Assembly (NCBI RefSeq): GCF_900110875.1
Contig: NZ_FOFM01000009.1
Location: forward strand, 1-64,000
DNA length: 64,000 nt
Source of the DNA: Pseudovibrio axinellae
GTDB taxonomy: Bacteria > Pseudomonadota > Alphaproteobacteria > Rhizobiales > Stappiaceae
Direction: 5' to 3'
A model generated the notes under the pieces. The model did not search any database. It was not told the DNA's origin and worked only from the letters and a program-made list of their open reading frames with translations. Of the stretch, positions 26,904-35,563 are shown piece after piece. Numbering within the stretch: position 1 is the first letter of the stretch; the number at the start of each line of letters is the position of its first letter. Made by a program: the position numbers and the translations under genes.

Positions 26904-27497
26904 CTAAGGCGCTGGTAACATCATTTCCGTTACCTCCAGAGCTTTGTATAAAGGCGTCTTTTCCCGTGTGACTTTGCCGACGAGGCTTGCCCCTAACCAC
27001 ATTTGGTAAAGGATTTGAGCTGTCATTCTTGCATCTATTTTTGCAGAGATTGACCCATCCTTTACCCCCACTTCAATTGCATCGCCGATACGCTGCTCAA
27101 CCTTGGTCGCCATCTGCGCTAAGAGTTCGCGCATATCCTCAGATATATCCGCGATCTCTGCGCTAAGCTTTACGGTCAAGCAGTGTTTCGAAGTATCCTC
27201 AGAATGTTGGTAGTTCGCCCAAAGGTGCCAGTATTGCAGCAGTTTCTCGCGCATGCTTGTTCCGTCGGAAGTAAATAGCTCATCCAAGGTATCTAGGTAT
27301 TCATCCAAGTACTGCTGAACGAGGACACACCCGAAATGTTCTTTAGAATCAAAGTAGTGATAGAATGAACCTTTTGGGACGCCCGCTGTTTTAAGAAGAA
27401 GGCTCAACCCCATGCTGGAGAAGCCCTGCTCCGCTATCAACTTACGGCCAGTTTCCAAAATATGTTGTCGTGTTGCATCACTCTTTTTCGTCATCAT
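26904..27497 (-). CDS. nemR: NemR-type TetR family repressor
   Basis: 197 residues. The N-terminal helix-turn-helix reads LKTAGVPKGSFYHYFDSKE. The C-terminal domain contains HCLTVKLSAEIADISEDMR, nearly the same as E. coli NemR, and the cysteine falls at residue 106, the redox-sensing Cys106 of NemR. NemR is released from DNA by quinones, aldehydes and hypochlorite. A NemR-like box overlaps its own promoter (27519-27533), and the following genes encode an enone-reductase-like and a glyoxalase-like protein, as expected of its regulon. A second in-frame ATG at 27494 is possible. Confidence 0.85.
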   Translation of the reverse strand: MMTKKSDATRQHILETGRKLIAEQGFSSMGLSLLLKTAGVPKGSFYHYFDSKEHFGCVLVQQYLDEYLDTLDELFTSDGTSMREKLLQYWHLWANYQHSEDTSKHCLTVKLSAEIADISEDMRELLAQMATKVEQRIGDAIEVGVKDGSISAKIDARMTAQILYQMWLGASLVGKVTREKTPLYKALEVTEMMLPAP

Positions 27498-27518
27498 GTG
27501 AATCGTTGTAATATAAAA

Positions 27519-27533
27519 TAGACCGGTCGTCTA
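27519..27533. promoter_or_regulatory. NemR-like operator
   Basis: TAGACCGGTCGTCTA is a near-perfect palindrome (arms TAGAC/GTCTA) 22 bases before the repressor gene. It resembles the known NemR box TAGACC-N4-GGTCTA. Confidence 0.7.
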
Positions 27534-27949
27534 GTTAATTTTGAGATATTCTACTGAACGTGTTGTGATTGAGTATTCTGCTAGTTGGCTGGTAGAGCTA
27601 CACCGGTCATATTACCATTAGCAAAACGTGCAATTATTCGTCGCGAGAAAATGTCACGCATTTTCAATCGGTTACGATCCAATTCTCGATAGAAAAAGTG
27701 TTGGGTGATGGTGTAGACCTTGCTCGCCGCCCTCCCCGGAAAATGACATCTCCCCAATCGCTCGAATGTGCCTTCTCTAAAACAACCTGCATTTGAGAGG
27801 CAAACCCTAAGGGTTTATGCGATTTTGCAGCGTCTAGGCAGCTTTGTTTTTACGATGCAAACAAACCCGTGTTTTCTATTAAAGCCATTTTTCTAGTCTA
27901 CGATCCATGTTGTTTCTAACGAGCAGCGCACAGAACCAAGGATCTGCAT
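27534..27949. other. Spacer between repressor and hydrolase operon
   Basis: No supported gene. A minus-strand open stretch ending at 27581 (YTITQHFFYRELDRNRLKM...) looks partly protein-like but has no start or family that I can name; it may be a remnant. Promoters for both flanking genes should lie here. Confidence 0.4.
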
Positions 27950-28873
27950 ATGCCTGAAAGGAAAGACCGCGCAAGGAATATCGAAAAGCTTGAAATGAGG
28001 CCGGTGGAATTCGAATGCCACGGTGAACTCTTACGTGGTGATCTTTACCTTCCCAAAAACAGGTCACATAACAGCAAACTGCCTTCAGTTATTGTGACTG
28101 GCGCCTGGACCTCGATCAAAGAGCAAATGTCTGGTCTTTATGCTTCTGAGTTGGCACTGCGCGGCTTTGCTTCACTTGCCTTTGATTTTCGGGGATGGGG
28201 GCTATCTGCACGTGATGACAAGGTCAAATACCTGGAGAACCCAAACCGTAAGATTGATGATATCCGCGCAGCTATCGACTTTATGGGTCGATGCGAAGAG
28301 GTCGACCCCGACAAAATCTGTGGACTGGGAATTTGCGGGTCAGCTGGCTATATGAGTGCGGCAACGGGCGGGAACCGGCATATACACTCTTTGGCGCTGG
28401 TCGGTCCGCAGCTATATAATTCTGAGATCATTGCTGAAGTTTATGGTGGTGCCGATGAAGTGATTGCACTGCTAAAGCTTGGACGAGATGCGTCAATACA
28501 CGAGGTGCCGCGCTACATCGTTGCGGCAAGTAAAGTGGACGAAACAGCTCTTATGTATGGCGTTGAGTACTACACCGATGAAGATCGCGGTCTCATTCCT
28601 GAATTTGACAATAAATTCAACCTTGCCTCTTGGGAAGAGCTGCTCACCTTTGATGGCGTTGGGACAGCGGAGAAGCAAAATCAGCCTACACTGATCATCC
28701 ATAGTGAGGCTGCTGCTGCTCCCAAAGGCGTAAAGGAATTTGCGCGGCGCATGGGAGACCGTGCAACAACGCTGTGGTTCGAGGATGTCTCGCAATTTGA
28801 TTTCTACGATAAGTCAGCACCAATAGACCGGGCCTTGGAGGCGGTGACAGAACACTTCCACTCAACGCTTTAA
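27950..28873 (+). CDS. Alpha/beta hydrolase (dienelactone hydrolase/S15-like)
   Basis: 307 residues. The features are FECHGELLRGDLYLP, FDFRGWGLS and the nucleophile elbow GLGICGSAGYM (C-G-S-A-G, with Ser as likely nucleophile). This is the pattern of DLH-like alpha/beta hydrolases acting on small esters or lactones. It starts a same-strand group with a double SnoaL-like protein (12-base gap) and an SDR, a set often seen in secondary-metabolite or aromatic-compound turnover. The substrate is unknown. Confidence 0.75.
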   Translation: MPERKDRARNIEKLEMRPVEFECHGELLRGDLYLPKNRSHNSKLPSVIVTGAWTSIKEQMSGLYASELALRGFASLAFDFRGWGLSARDDKVKYLENPNRKIDDIRAAIDFMGRCEEVDPDKICGLGICGSAGYMSAATGGNRHIHSLALVGPQLYNSEIIAEVYGGADEVIALLKLGRDASIHEVPRYIVAASKVDETALMYGVEYYTDEDRGLIPEFDNKFNLASWEELLTFDGVGTAEKQNQPTLIIHSEAAAAPKGVKEFARRMGDRATTLWFEDVSQFDFYDKSAPIDRALEAVTEHFHSTL

Positions 28874-28885
28874 ACAGGACACTAC

Positions 28886-29815
28886 ATGCCGGTATCGACC
28901 CCAATTGAAAAAGCCAAGGATGTTGCTGCCATAACCTCAGTTATTGAGGGTATGGCAAACTGCTTTGATCGGGGAGACTACGAAAGCTTGGCTCACCTAT
29001 ACAGCGATCATTTCGAGATTGACTACAGCTCGATCTTTGGAGGCAGCGTTCTCAAGAAAACACGTGAGCAACAATTGGCGTGCTGGGCTGAGTTTCTGCC
29101 TGGGTTTGATCTTGTTCGCCATTCACTCAGCGACTTTAAAATTCGCATCGAAGAAGGGGTCGCAAATGCATCTTGCTCTGTCCTGGGCCAGTTTTATCTA
29201 GGTGAGAAAGTTTGGGAAGTGACCGGGCACTACCAGCTGCGCTTACACAAGCGAAGTAACCACTGGCGCGTATTCCAACACAGTTTCTTTCTCCATAGTG
29301 AAAACGGCAACGGAGATTTACTGCAAATTGCAAAGAGCCGTGCGAAATCTCACCCACCTGGTTTTGTCAAACGCCGACGCGCTCAAGCAGCTGTTATAAA
29401 ATTTCTTAAGGCACTGGAGAATAAGGATATGGAGGCGCTCGCAAGTGTGTGGGCGGACAAAGCAATAAAAGATATGCCTTACTCTCCCGATGGATTCCCT
29501 GATGTGATTGAAGGCAAAGCGAACCTCATAGAACACTATAGCTCGTGGCCGGAGAATGCAGGTGAAGCCGATTTCACCTCGCATTTGAGGTTCTACCCCA
29601 TGGTCTCTCCAGAGTGGGTGTTTGCGGAGTTCAACGGAGAGGTTGAAATTCTGACCACAGGGCGGGAATACAATCAGATTTATGGTGGCCTGTTCCATGT
29701 GCCAGACGGGAAAATTCAATATTTCCGAGAGTACTTCAATCCAGAATTATTCAAGTTTGCTTATGCACTTGATGACCATTTTCGACGTCAAGCATTCCTT
29801 GGAAAAAATGATTGA
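28886..29815 (+). CDS. Protein with two tandem SnoaL/NTF2-like domains
   Basis: 309 residues formed of two NTF2-like cone folds. The first spans about 8-140 (MANCFDRGDYESLAHLYSDH and ending with HWRVFQHSFF); the second spans about 160-300 (FLKALENKDMEALASVWADK and ending with GKIQYFREYFNPE). Such domains act as isomerases, cyclases or dehydratases or simply bind small hydrophobic ligands. A fusion of two copies suggests a pseudo-dimer. It is probably co-transcribed with the flanking hydrolase and SDR genes. Confidence 0.75.
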   Translation: MPVSTPIEKAKDVAAITSVIEGMANCFDRGDYESLAHLYSDHFEIDYSSIFGGSVLKKTREQQLACWAEFLPGFDLVRHSLSDFKIRIEEGVANASCSVLGQFYLGEKVWEVTGHYQLRLHKRSNHWRVFQHSFFLHSENGNGDLLQIAKSRAKSHPPGFVKRRRAQAAVIKFLKALENKDMEALASVWADKAIKDMPYSPDGFPDVIEGKANLIEHYSSWPENAGEADFTSHLRFYPMVSPEWVFAEFNGEVEILTTGREYNQIYGGLFHVPDGKIQYFREYFNPELFKFAYALDDHFRRQAFLGKND

Positions 29816-29887
29816 ACTTGATAAGAAATAAAAAACTTGCTTTATTATCTTGAATGGAATTCGTAATTGGCAGCAGGAGAGAACCTC

Positions 29888-30550
29888 ATGCCCAAGCGTG
29901 CGTTGGTCACAGGAGCAAATAGAGGGATCGGTTATGGCATTGCCAAAGGTCTCTTAAAGGAAGGGCTCGACGTTGTTATCGGCGCGCGGGATGCAAGCTC
30001 TGGCGCAGAGGCTGCTCAGCAGCTCCAATGCGGGCATATACAACTGGATGTGGCTGACCTTGGCTCGATCGAGCGTGCCATCGATGATATCGGGGCGATC
30101 GATGTGTTGGTTAATAATGCAGGTGTTCTTTATGAGGAACCAATGTTGGAGAACCCTGCTCACTTTGAACAAAGCATGCAGGTTATGCTTCATGGGCCGT
30201 TTCATCTGATTAGACGTGTTGCTCCTTCCATGGCTGAAAAGCAATATGGGCGCATTGTAAACGTGAGCTCTGAATGGGGCTCCTTTGCACAAGGGCTTGA
30301 AGCACCACCAGGCCCATATGGTGTGGCCAAAGCAGCTCTGAACGCGCTCACGCTTGCACTTGCCAGAGAACTCCCATCTTCAGTAAAGATCAACGCTATG
30401 TGCCCAGGGTGGGTCGCAACTGAAATGGGCGGGTCCAGCGCTCCGCTCTCGGTCGAGCAAGGCGCGGACACAGCAGTTTGGTTGGCAACTTTGGACGACG
30501 ACGGCCCGACAGGTGGCTTCTTTCAAAACCGGCACCATATTGGCTGGTGA
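29888..30550 (+). CDS. Short-chain dehydrogenase/reductase
   Basis: 220 residues from the ATG at 29888, chosen because AGGAGA lies just upstream; an upstream TTG at 29867 would add seven residues. Classical SDR features are present: TGANRGIGYG, LVNNAGVL near residue 80, Ser in VNVSSEWGS and YGVAK. The best guess is NAD(P)-dependent oxidation or reduction of a small alcohol or ketone. It is the last gene of the hydrolase-SnoaL-SDR group and converges on the epimerase gene with a gap of one base. Confidence 0.8.
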   Translation: MPKRALVTGANRGIGYGIAKGLLKEGLDVVIGARDASSGAEAAQQLQCGHIQLDVADLGSIERAIDDIGAIDVLVNNAGVLYEEPMLENPAHFEQSMQVMLHGPFHLIRRVAPSMAEKQYGRIVNVSSEWGSFAQGLEAPPGPYGVAKAALNALTLALARELPSSVKINAMCPGWVATEMGGSSAPLSVEQGADTAVWLATLDDDGPTGGFFQNRHHIGW

Positions 30551-30551
30551 C

Positions 30552-31553
30552 TTACAGCCTCTCAGAAACTGCAAACTCTGTGGGCTGGAGGGGCTTGGGT
30601 GAAGACATCAATTCTTCGAAATAGGCGATTGTTTTTATAAGCCCTTCGTGAATCTCTGTGGTGGGTGACCAGCCTAAGAAGTCGCGGGCTCTTTCAATGT
30701 CTGGTTTGCGCTGGAGCGGATCATCTTGCGGAAGTGGTTCCCGGATGATCTGGGACTTGGACCCAGTTAGCTCCAGCACAAGCTCTGCAAGCTGCTTGAT
30801 CGTGAATTCCCTCGGATTGCCAATATTGATCGGCATCGAGATATCATCGGTGGCGTTCATCAACTTCATCATGCCGTCTACCAGATCATCGCGATAGCAA
30901 AATGAGCGGGTTTGAAGCCCATCGCCATAGAGCGTTATTGGTTTATTGGAGAGTGCTTGCATAATGAAGTTTGAAACGACGCGCCCGTCATTGGGGTGCA
31001 TGCGCGGTCCATAGGTATTGAAAATACGCATCATGCGGATATTGACATTATTTTGCCGATGGTAATCGTAAAACAATGTTTCTGCACAACGCTTCCCCTC
31101 GTCATAACAGGAACGCACCCCAATCGGGTTCACATTGCCCCAATACTCTTCAGGTTGCGGATGGATTTGAGGGTCGCCGTACACTTCGGAAGTGGAGGCT
31201 TGCAATATCTTTGCCCTTAGGCGTTTTGCCAGACCCAGCATGTTGATGGCGCCGAGGACACTCGTCTTAGTCGTCTGTACCGGATCAAATTGATAATGCA
31301 CAGGCGAAGCTGGACACGCCAGATTGTAGATCTCATCGACTTCTACAAACAGGGGCTGGCATACATCATGGCGCAGCAGCTCAAAGCGTTTGTGATCAAG
31401 CAAATGCTCCACGTTCATCCGGGCGCCGGTGAAGAAATTGTCTAGACAAAGCACTTCATGTCCTGCTTTCAGGAGCATTTCACTTAGGTAGGAGCCAAGG
31501 AAACCGGAGCCGCCTGTCACAAGAATTCTACGTCGAGCATCAAGTGAGAACAT
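30552..31553 (-). CDS. uxs: UDP-glucuronate decarboxylase (UDP-xylose synthase)
   Basis: About 333 residues of the extended SDR fold: [36 protein letters not shown], the catalytic YDEGKR pair and [10 protein letters not shown], all hallmarks of UXS. It decarboxylates UDP-glucuronate to UDP-xylose for glycan synthesis. I start it at the ATG at 31553; a GTG at 31574 would add seven residues. It may serve the glycan locus at the window start, though it is far from it. Confidence 0.88.
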   Translation of the reverse strand: MFSLDARRRILVTGGSGFLGSYLSEMLLKAGHEVLCLDNFFTGARMNVEHLLDHKRFELLRHDVCQPLFVEVDEIYNLACPASPVHYQFDPVQTTKTSVLGAINMLGLAKRLRAKILQASTSEVYGDPQIHPQPEEYWGNVNPIGVRSCYDEGKRCAETLFYDYHRQNNVNIRMMRIFNTYGPRMHPNDGRVVSNFIMQALSNKPITLYGDGLQTRSFCYRDDLVDGMMKLMNATDDISMPINIGNPREFTIKQLAELVLELTGSKSQIIREPLPQDDPLQRKPDIERARDFLGWSPTTEIHEGLIKTIAYFEELMSSPKPLQPTEFAVSERL

Positions 31554-31574
31554 AAAACTAACCCGCACTACCAC

Positions 31575-31946
31575 CAGATCACGAGAAGCCTATCAGGCTG
31601 GAGTGCACGGTAAACAATGAAAAAGCCCCCCCGATTATTGAATGTGAGCTTCCTTAGCCGCCTCTGCGGGGACACTCTGATTGAAGTGTTGTGGTCTACG
31701 CGAAAAGGAAATGTGTTCTTGGCATCAGCTGGAACGCAAAAATTACGAAGCCGCATAGGTTTAAACGCCCGTTCTAGGTCCCTATGTCAGTGTTGCAATG
31801 CTTTCTGCCATCGTGATTGTTATTGTGCTCTACAAAAAATTGAGGCAAAAAGAACACAGTTTTAAAGAGGCTGAATTCGCTGTTCTTGACTTAATCAAGA
31901 AACGGCATAGTCTCGCTACTCGTTCAAAACATAAGGAGATAAAGCG
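31575..31946. other. Spacer upstream of the ABC-F leader
   Basis: No gene supported. It must hold the promoters of the divergent uxs and ABC-F genes; I could not pick a convincing pair of boxes. Confidence 0.4.
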
Positions 31947-32051
31947 ATGAACAAGAACAGGACAATCCACTCGACCTGCCCTGTTTCCGTGAAAGTTCAT
32001 CACTATGCCTTTATCGATCTCCATCAACAATCTGTCATGGTCTCTTCCTGA
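31947..32051 (+). CDS. Possible 34-residue leader peptide of the ABC-F gene
   Basis: The ATG at 31947 has a very strong ribosome site (AAGGAGATAAAGCG). It opens a 34-codon frame (MNKNRTIHSTCPVSVKVHHY...) that ends at 32051, 47 bases inside the ABC-F gene and out of frame with it. The ABC-F start at 32005 has only a weak Shine-Dalgarno (GAAAG). Short upstream frames control several ABC-F resistance genes by ribosome stalling. That role is inferred here; the peptide has no known family. Confidence 0.4.
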   Translation: MNKNRTIHSTCPVSVKVHHYAFIDLHQQSVMVSS

Positions 32052-33621
32052 CGGCACTCCGCTTTTTTCTGATCTCAACCTGCAGTTTCCCCTTGCGCGC
32101 ACGGGCCTGATTGGGCGCAATGGTACAGGTAAAACGACGCTGCTCAACCTGATTAGCGGTGCGCTGAGCCCTGTCTCCGGTTCCGTCGTTGTCCATGGTT
32201 CTATCGGCCTTTTGAAGCAACAGGTTCAAAACACGGGACAAGAAACTGTCGCCGATTTGTTTGGCATAACCGACGCCCTGCGTATCTTAAAGAATGCAGA
32301 AAACGGCACGGCTAGTGTGGACGAACTCAGCCGCGCTGACTGGATGCTTGAAAGCAAAGTGGAGACTGCCCTTGCACATATGGGGTTGGAATTTGACATG
32401 TTGCACCCACTTTCGGCGCTGTCTGGGGGGCAAGTTACCCGCTGTAGGTTGGCTGCGCTGCAGTTTCACGATGCCGATTTTTTGCTACTGGATGAGCCAA
32501 CTAATAATTTGGATGCTGATGGGCGTATTGCGTTGTCATCGTTTCTCGCCAGATGGAACAAGGGGGCGATTGTCGTAAGCCATGACCGTCGTCTACTGGA
32601 GCAAGTTGACAATATTGTTGAGCTAACTACACTGGGCGCTTCAGCATTTGGCGGCAACTATAGCTTCTATAAGGCTCAAAAAGCCTTGGAACTTAGTGCA
32701 GCAAAGCAAAAACTAGCCGATTGTGAAAAGCAGATCAGCGATCTCAACCAAAAGATACAGGGTGTAGCGGAGCGCAAAGCCAGAAAAGATAGCACAGGAC
32801 AGCACAGCCGCGCAAAGCGTGATCAGCCGAAAGTGCTTCTTAATGCCAGGCGAAATAAAGCGGAGAACACGCTTGGACAAAACACCAACCTAGCTACCAA
32901 ATTGCGCGAGGACGCGCAAAAAAAGGCAAATGAAGCTCGTCTGAGTATTGAGGTGCTTGAGCCGCTAACTATGAGCATCGCCTCTTCTGGCATAGCGCTC
33001 GGGCAGACCGTGCTATGCGCGGAAAATCTGTGTTGCGGTTATAGCGAAGCAGAACCACAGATCGTTTCACTATCCCTCGTAATGATTGGGCCGGAACGTC
33101 GCGCAATCAGCGGGCCTAATGGGTCGGGTAAGACCACCCTGCTCAACACGCTAACTGGTCAGCTTCCGCCTTTGTCAGGGCGCTGCAACCTACACCCCAC
33201 AGCGCGGATTTTAGACCAGCAGGTCAGCTTACTTGATGTAGATCTTTCAATTCTAGAGAACTTCAGGCGTTTAAACCCGGAACTAGAGGAAAATGCTTGT
33301 CGTGCGGTCCTTGCCCGCTTTATGTACCGAGGAGATGCGTCAACAAAGCTTGTTAAAACACTCAGCGGCGGCATGCTCCTCAGAGCCGGACTTGCATGCG
33401 TTCTCGGTGCAGCTCAACCGCCAAAACTTCTCATATTGGATGAACCTACAAACCATCTCGACATTGAGGCAACAAAGGCTATTGAAACGGGGTTGAATGC
33501 TTATGACGGGGCGTTGCTTGTGGTTAGCCACGACGCAGAGTTTTTGCAAAATATTGGAATAACAAGAGAAACAAACCTGAGCGATCTCGCAACCTTGCCC
33601 CAAACACTCAAACAGCTTTGA
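32005..33621 (+). CDS. ABC-F family ATPase
   Basis: 538 residues with two ATP-binding cassettes and no membrane segments: Walker A GRNGTGKTTLL near residue 38 and GPNGSGKTTLL near 372, signatures LSGGQVTRC and LSGGMLLRA, Walker B LLLDEPTNNLD and LILDEPTNHLD. A charged coiled linker (about 230-310) joins the cassettes. ABC-F proteins act on the ribosome, either to help stalled translation or to protect it from antibiotics. Which type this is cannot be told from sequence alone. Confidence 0.92.
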   Translation: MPLSISINNLSWSLPDGTPLFSDLNLQFPLARTGLIGRNGTGKTTLLNLISGALSPVSGSVVVHGSIGLLKQQVQNTGQETVADLFGITDALRILKNAENGTASVDELSRADWMLESKVETALAHMGLEFDMLHPLSALSGGQVTRCRLAALQFHDADFLLLDEPTNNLDADGRIALSSFLARWNKGAIVVSHDRRLLEQVDNIVELTTLGASAFGGNYSFYKAQKALELSAAKQKLADCEKQISDLNQKIQGVAERKARKDSTGQHSRAKRDQPKVLLNARRNKAENTLGQNTNLATKLREDAQKKANEARLSIEVLEPLTMSIASSGIALGQTVLCAENLCCGYSEAEPQIVSLSLVMIGPERRAISGPNGSGKTTLLNTLTGQLPPLSGRCNLHPTARILDQQVSLLDVDLSILENFRRLNPELEENACRAVLARFMYRGDASTKLVKTLSGGMLLRAGLACVLGAAQPPKLLILDEPTNHLDIEATKAIETGLNAYDGALLVVSHDAEFLQNIGITRETNLSDLATLPQTLKQL

Positions 33622-33738
33622 CCTTCAAACCTATATTTGAGGTAAGGCCTGATCGCTTTCGCTGCCTCCCAATTAGTCAGGACCTAGGCGCTCAGATTTC
33701 GCAACCTCTTATCCCTTTGGAGACTTACAAGGTACATC

Positions 33739-34239
33739 TTAGACGGTCTGGAAATCGTGCAGGATAAGATTAAACCCTTCATCGGGTGTAGGTGGTTGAA
33801 AATACTTGGTAAACTGATCGAACTGCGCTTTGCTTACTGAGAACTGATGCTCACCTACTTCGTTCCGTACCCAAAGTCGCTCTTTGCACACTTCATCTGG
33901 CACTGAAAGGTAATGAAGCTCATGGGCAACCCCAGCCGCCCCAAAAAGGCTCTTTAACCATTTGCGATTTTGCACAGTGTTTGCAGGAAAATCTAACGCA
34001 ACTGACACGCCTTGTTGTAACAAGTCTACTATATGTGGGCCAAGCGCTTGCCGCACGCGAGCCGAATATTTTACGTAATCTTCCAGTGTTTTCATCTCAC
34101 CAGGAAAAAGCGTTGCATTCCAATGATCTTCACTGAGCAATACCGCACTGTGGTCTCTCACCAAGTGTGTCAACAGTGTTGATTTACCAGAGGCAATCTT
34201 CCCACAAACCATCAACAACTTCGTCTCTTGCGCAGTCAT
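33739..34239 (-). CDS. P-loop kinase/ATPase of the AAA_33 type
   Basis: 166 residues: Walker A CGKIASGKSTLL at residues 12-23, a DFPANTVQNRKWL segment after strand 3 and a basic helix with CKERLWVRNEVG like an LID region. This is the pattern of small zeta-toxin/AAA_33-like kinases that phosphorylate small molecules. No antitoxin-like partner is next to it, so a toxin role is unlikely. It converges on the ABC-F gene. Confidence 0.7.
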   Translation of the reverse strand: MTAQETKLLMVCGKIASGKSTLLTHLVRDHSAVLLSEDHWNATLFPGEMKTLEDYVKYSARVRQALGPHIVDLLQQGVSVALDFPANTVQNRKWLKSLFGAAGVAHELHYLSVPDEVCKERLWVRNEVGEHQFSVSKAQFDQFTKYFQPPTPDEGFNLILHDFQTV

Positions 34240-34448
34240 ACTTCACCCTCAGAAGAGTATTCAAATACCTTTGTATAGAAGCAGGCTACCCAAAAAACCG
34301 CAATACAGCAGAGCAGTCTTCTCCCCTACTCCTGTTCGGTCGTAAAATCAGTACCTGATTGTTGGTACATGCTGGAGAGATTTAATGCGTGTGTTTGAAA
34401 AGGTCGCTCTTTTCCTCGGCGTATACATTCACCCTGTATGACCAAATA

Positions 34449-34479
34449 AAAACCCCACCTCAACGTGAGGCGGGGTTCT
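34449..34479 (-). terminator. Rho-independent terminator
   Basis: AAAACCCCACCTCA and TGAGGCGGGGTT form a long stem with an ACG loop, followed on the minus strand by T5. It lies about 135 bases after the PfkB kinase stop. Confidence 0.8.
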
Positions 34480-34612
34480 GTGAGTTTGCGAGTGCCACTT
34501 GAACGTTTGCCCAGTGTTGGGCGTATTATTATTTTTTTTCGTTCTTATTCTTTTTGTTTGGCTCTAAATGGCTTCGTCACTGGCGACTTCTGCACCAGAA
34601 AAGCCGCTTAGA

Positions 34613-35506
34613 TTAATCACTCGCAGGAAAGTTTTTCTGCACATTGTCCAGATCCTGAACGGTTGGCAGAGAGGCCTCGTTTCCAAGGAACTGAATGGCA
34701 TGAGCTGAGGCAGAGCGAGCCAGTTTGAAATGGTCCTCCCAGGCCCCCTTAGGGTTGGCCAGGTAACCGTAAACATACGCACCGTGGAACGTATCACCCG
34801 CCCCATTGGTGTCCAGTACACGTTCTTTGGGTACGCTCAGCGCAGCCAGACGTTTGATCGGAGACTTTGCTTCGTACCACAGCAGGCCTTTTTCGCCTTG
34901 CGTCACGCCGCCCACCTTAACGCCTTTGGCGCGCAGGTATTCCAGTGTGTCTTCAGCAGATTTGCCGAGTTGCTCACAAAAGAGTTCTGAGACGATAGCA
35001 ACGTCAATATAGTCCAAAAGCTCCTCGGTGTTCTCACGCACAGCGCCGCCATCCAAAGAGGTCATGATACCGTGCTTGCGGCACGCTTTGGCGTAATGCA
35101 GAGCCGCTTCAGGAATATGACCGTCCACGTGGAGTGCTTGACAACCAGCAAGGTTCAGATCCGGAACCGGATGCAGAAAGTCGTTGTCGCGGCAGCGTAC
35201 GATAGCGCGTTTGCCATCTTTGGGCATGATAAAGGAAAGCGAGCTTTCCTTTACCTTTGCGCTGTGGATGGGAATGGAATACTTGGCAGCCATATCGCGG
35301 AACATGCGCGACAGCCAATCATCGGCCATGGAACACAAAAGATCTGGAGAGATGCCCAGTTTTGCGCAAACGAAAGCTGCAGTGACGGCGTTACCGCCAA
35401 AGCTGACAGCGTAATCTTGCGCGATTGCCTTCTCATCACCTTCCGGCATGGTCTCTGACAAAAAGGTCACGTCGATGTAGGACTGGCCAATGAAAAGCGC
35501 TTTCAT
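34613..35506 (-). CDS. PfkB family sugar kinase
   Basis: About 297 residues of the ribokinase/PfkB fold. An SFGGNAVTAAF N-terminal motif and the C-terminal signature DTNGAGDTFHGAY with the catalytic Asp near residue 248 are seen. It phosphorylates a sugar or sugar phosphate. The ATG at 35506 has GGAG six bases upstream; an ATG at 35518 is the longer option. It follows a class II fructose-bisphosphate aldolase gene by under 60 bases, so a substrate feeding that aldolase is plausible. Confidence 0.85.
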   Translation of the reverse strand: MKALFIGQSYIDVTFLSETMPEGDEKAIAQDYAVSFGGNAVTAAFVCAKLGISPDLLCSMADDWLSRMFRDMAAKYSIPIHSAKVKESSLSFIMPKDGKRAIVRCRDNDFLHPVPDLNLAGCQALHVDGHIPEAALHYAKACRKHGIMTSLDGGAVRENTEELLDYIDVAIVSELFCEQLGKSAEDTLEYLRAKGVKVGGVTQGEKGLLWYEAKSPIKRLAALSVPKERVLDTNGAGDTFHGAYVYGYLANPKGAWEDHFKLARSASAHAIQFLGNEASLPTVQDLDNVQKNFPASD

Positions 35507-35563
35507 CCTGTACTCCATTCAAATCCAAGCCACTCAAACCATGAGTGGCTGATCAGGTCGTTC

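Noticed and set aside
31617-31865. 82-codon plus-strand open frame
   Set aside because: No ribosome site or family; lies in the promoter region upstream of the ABC-F leader.
33739-34239. P-loop gene as a zeta toxin
   Set aside because: The Walker A motif fits, but no antitoxin gene is adjacent and the rest fits a general small kinase.
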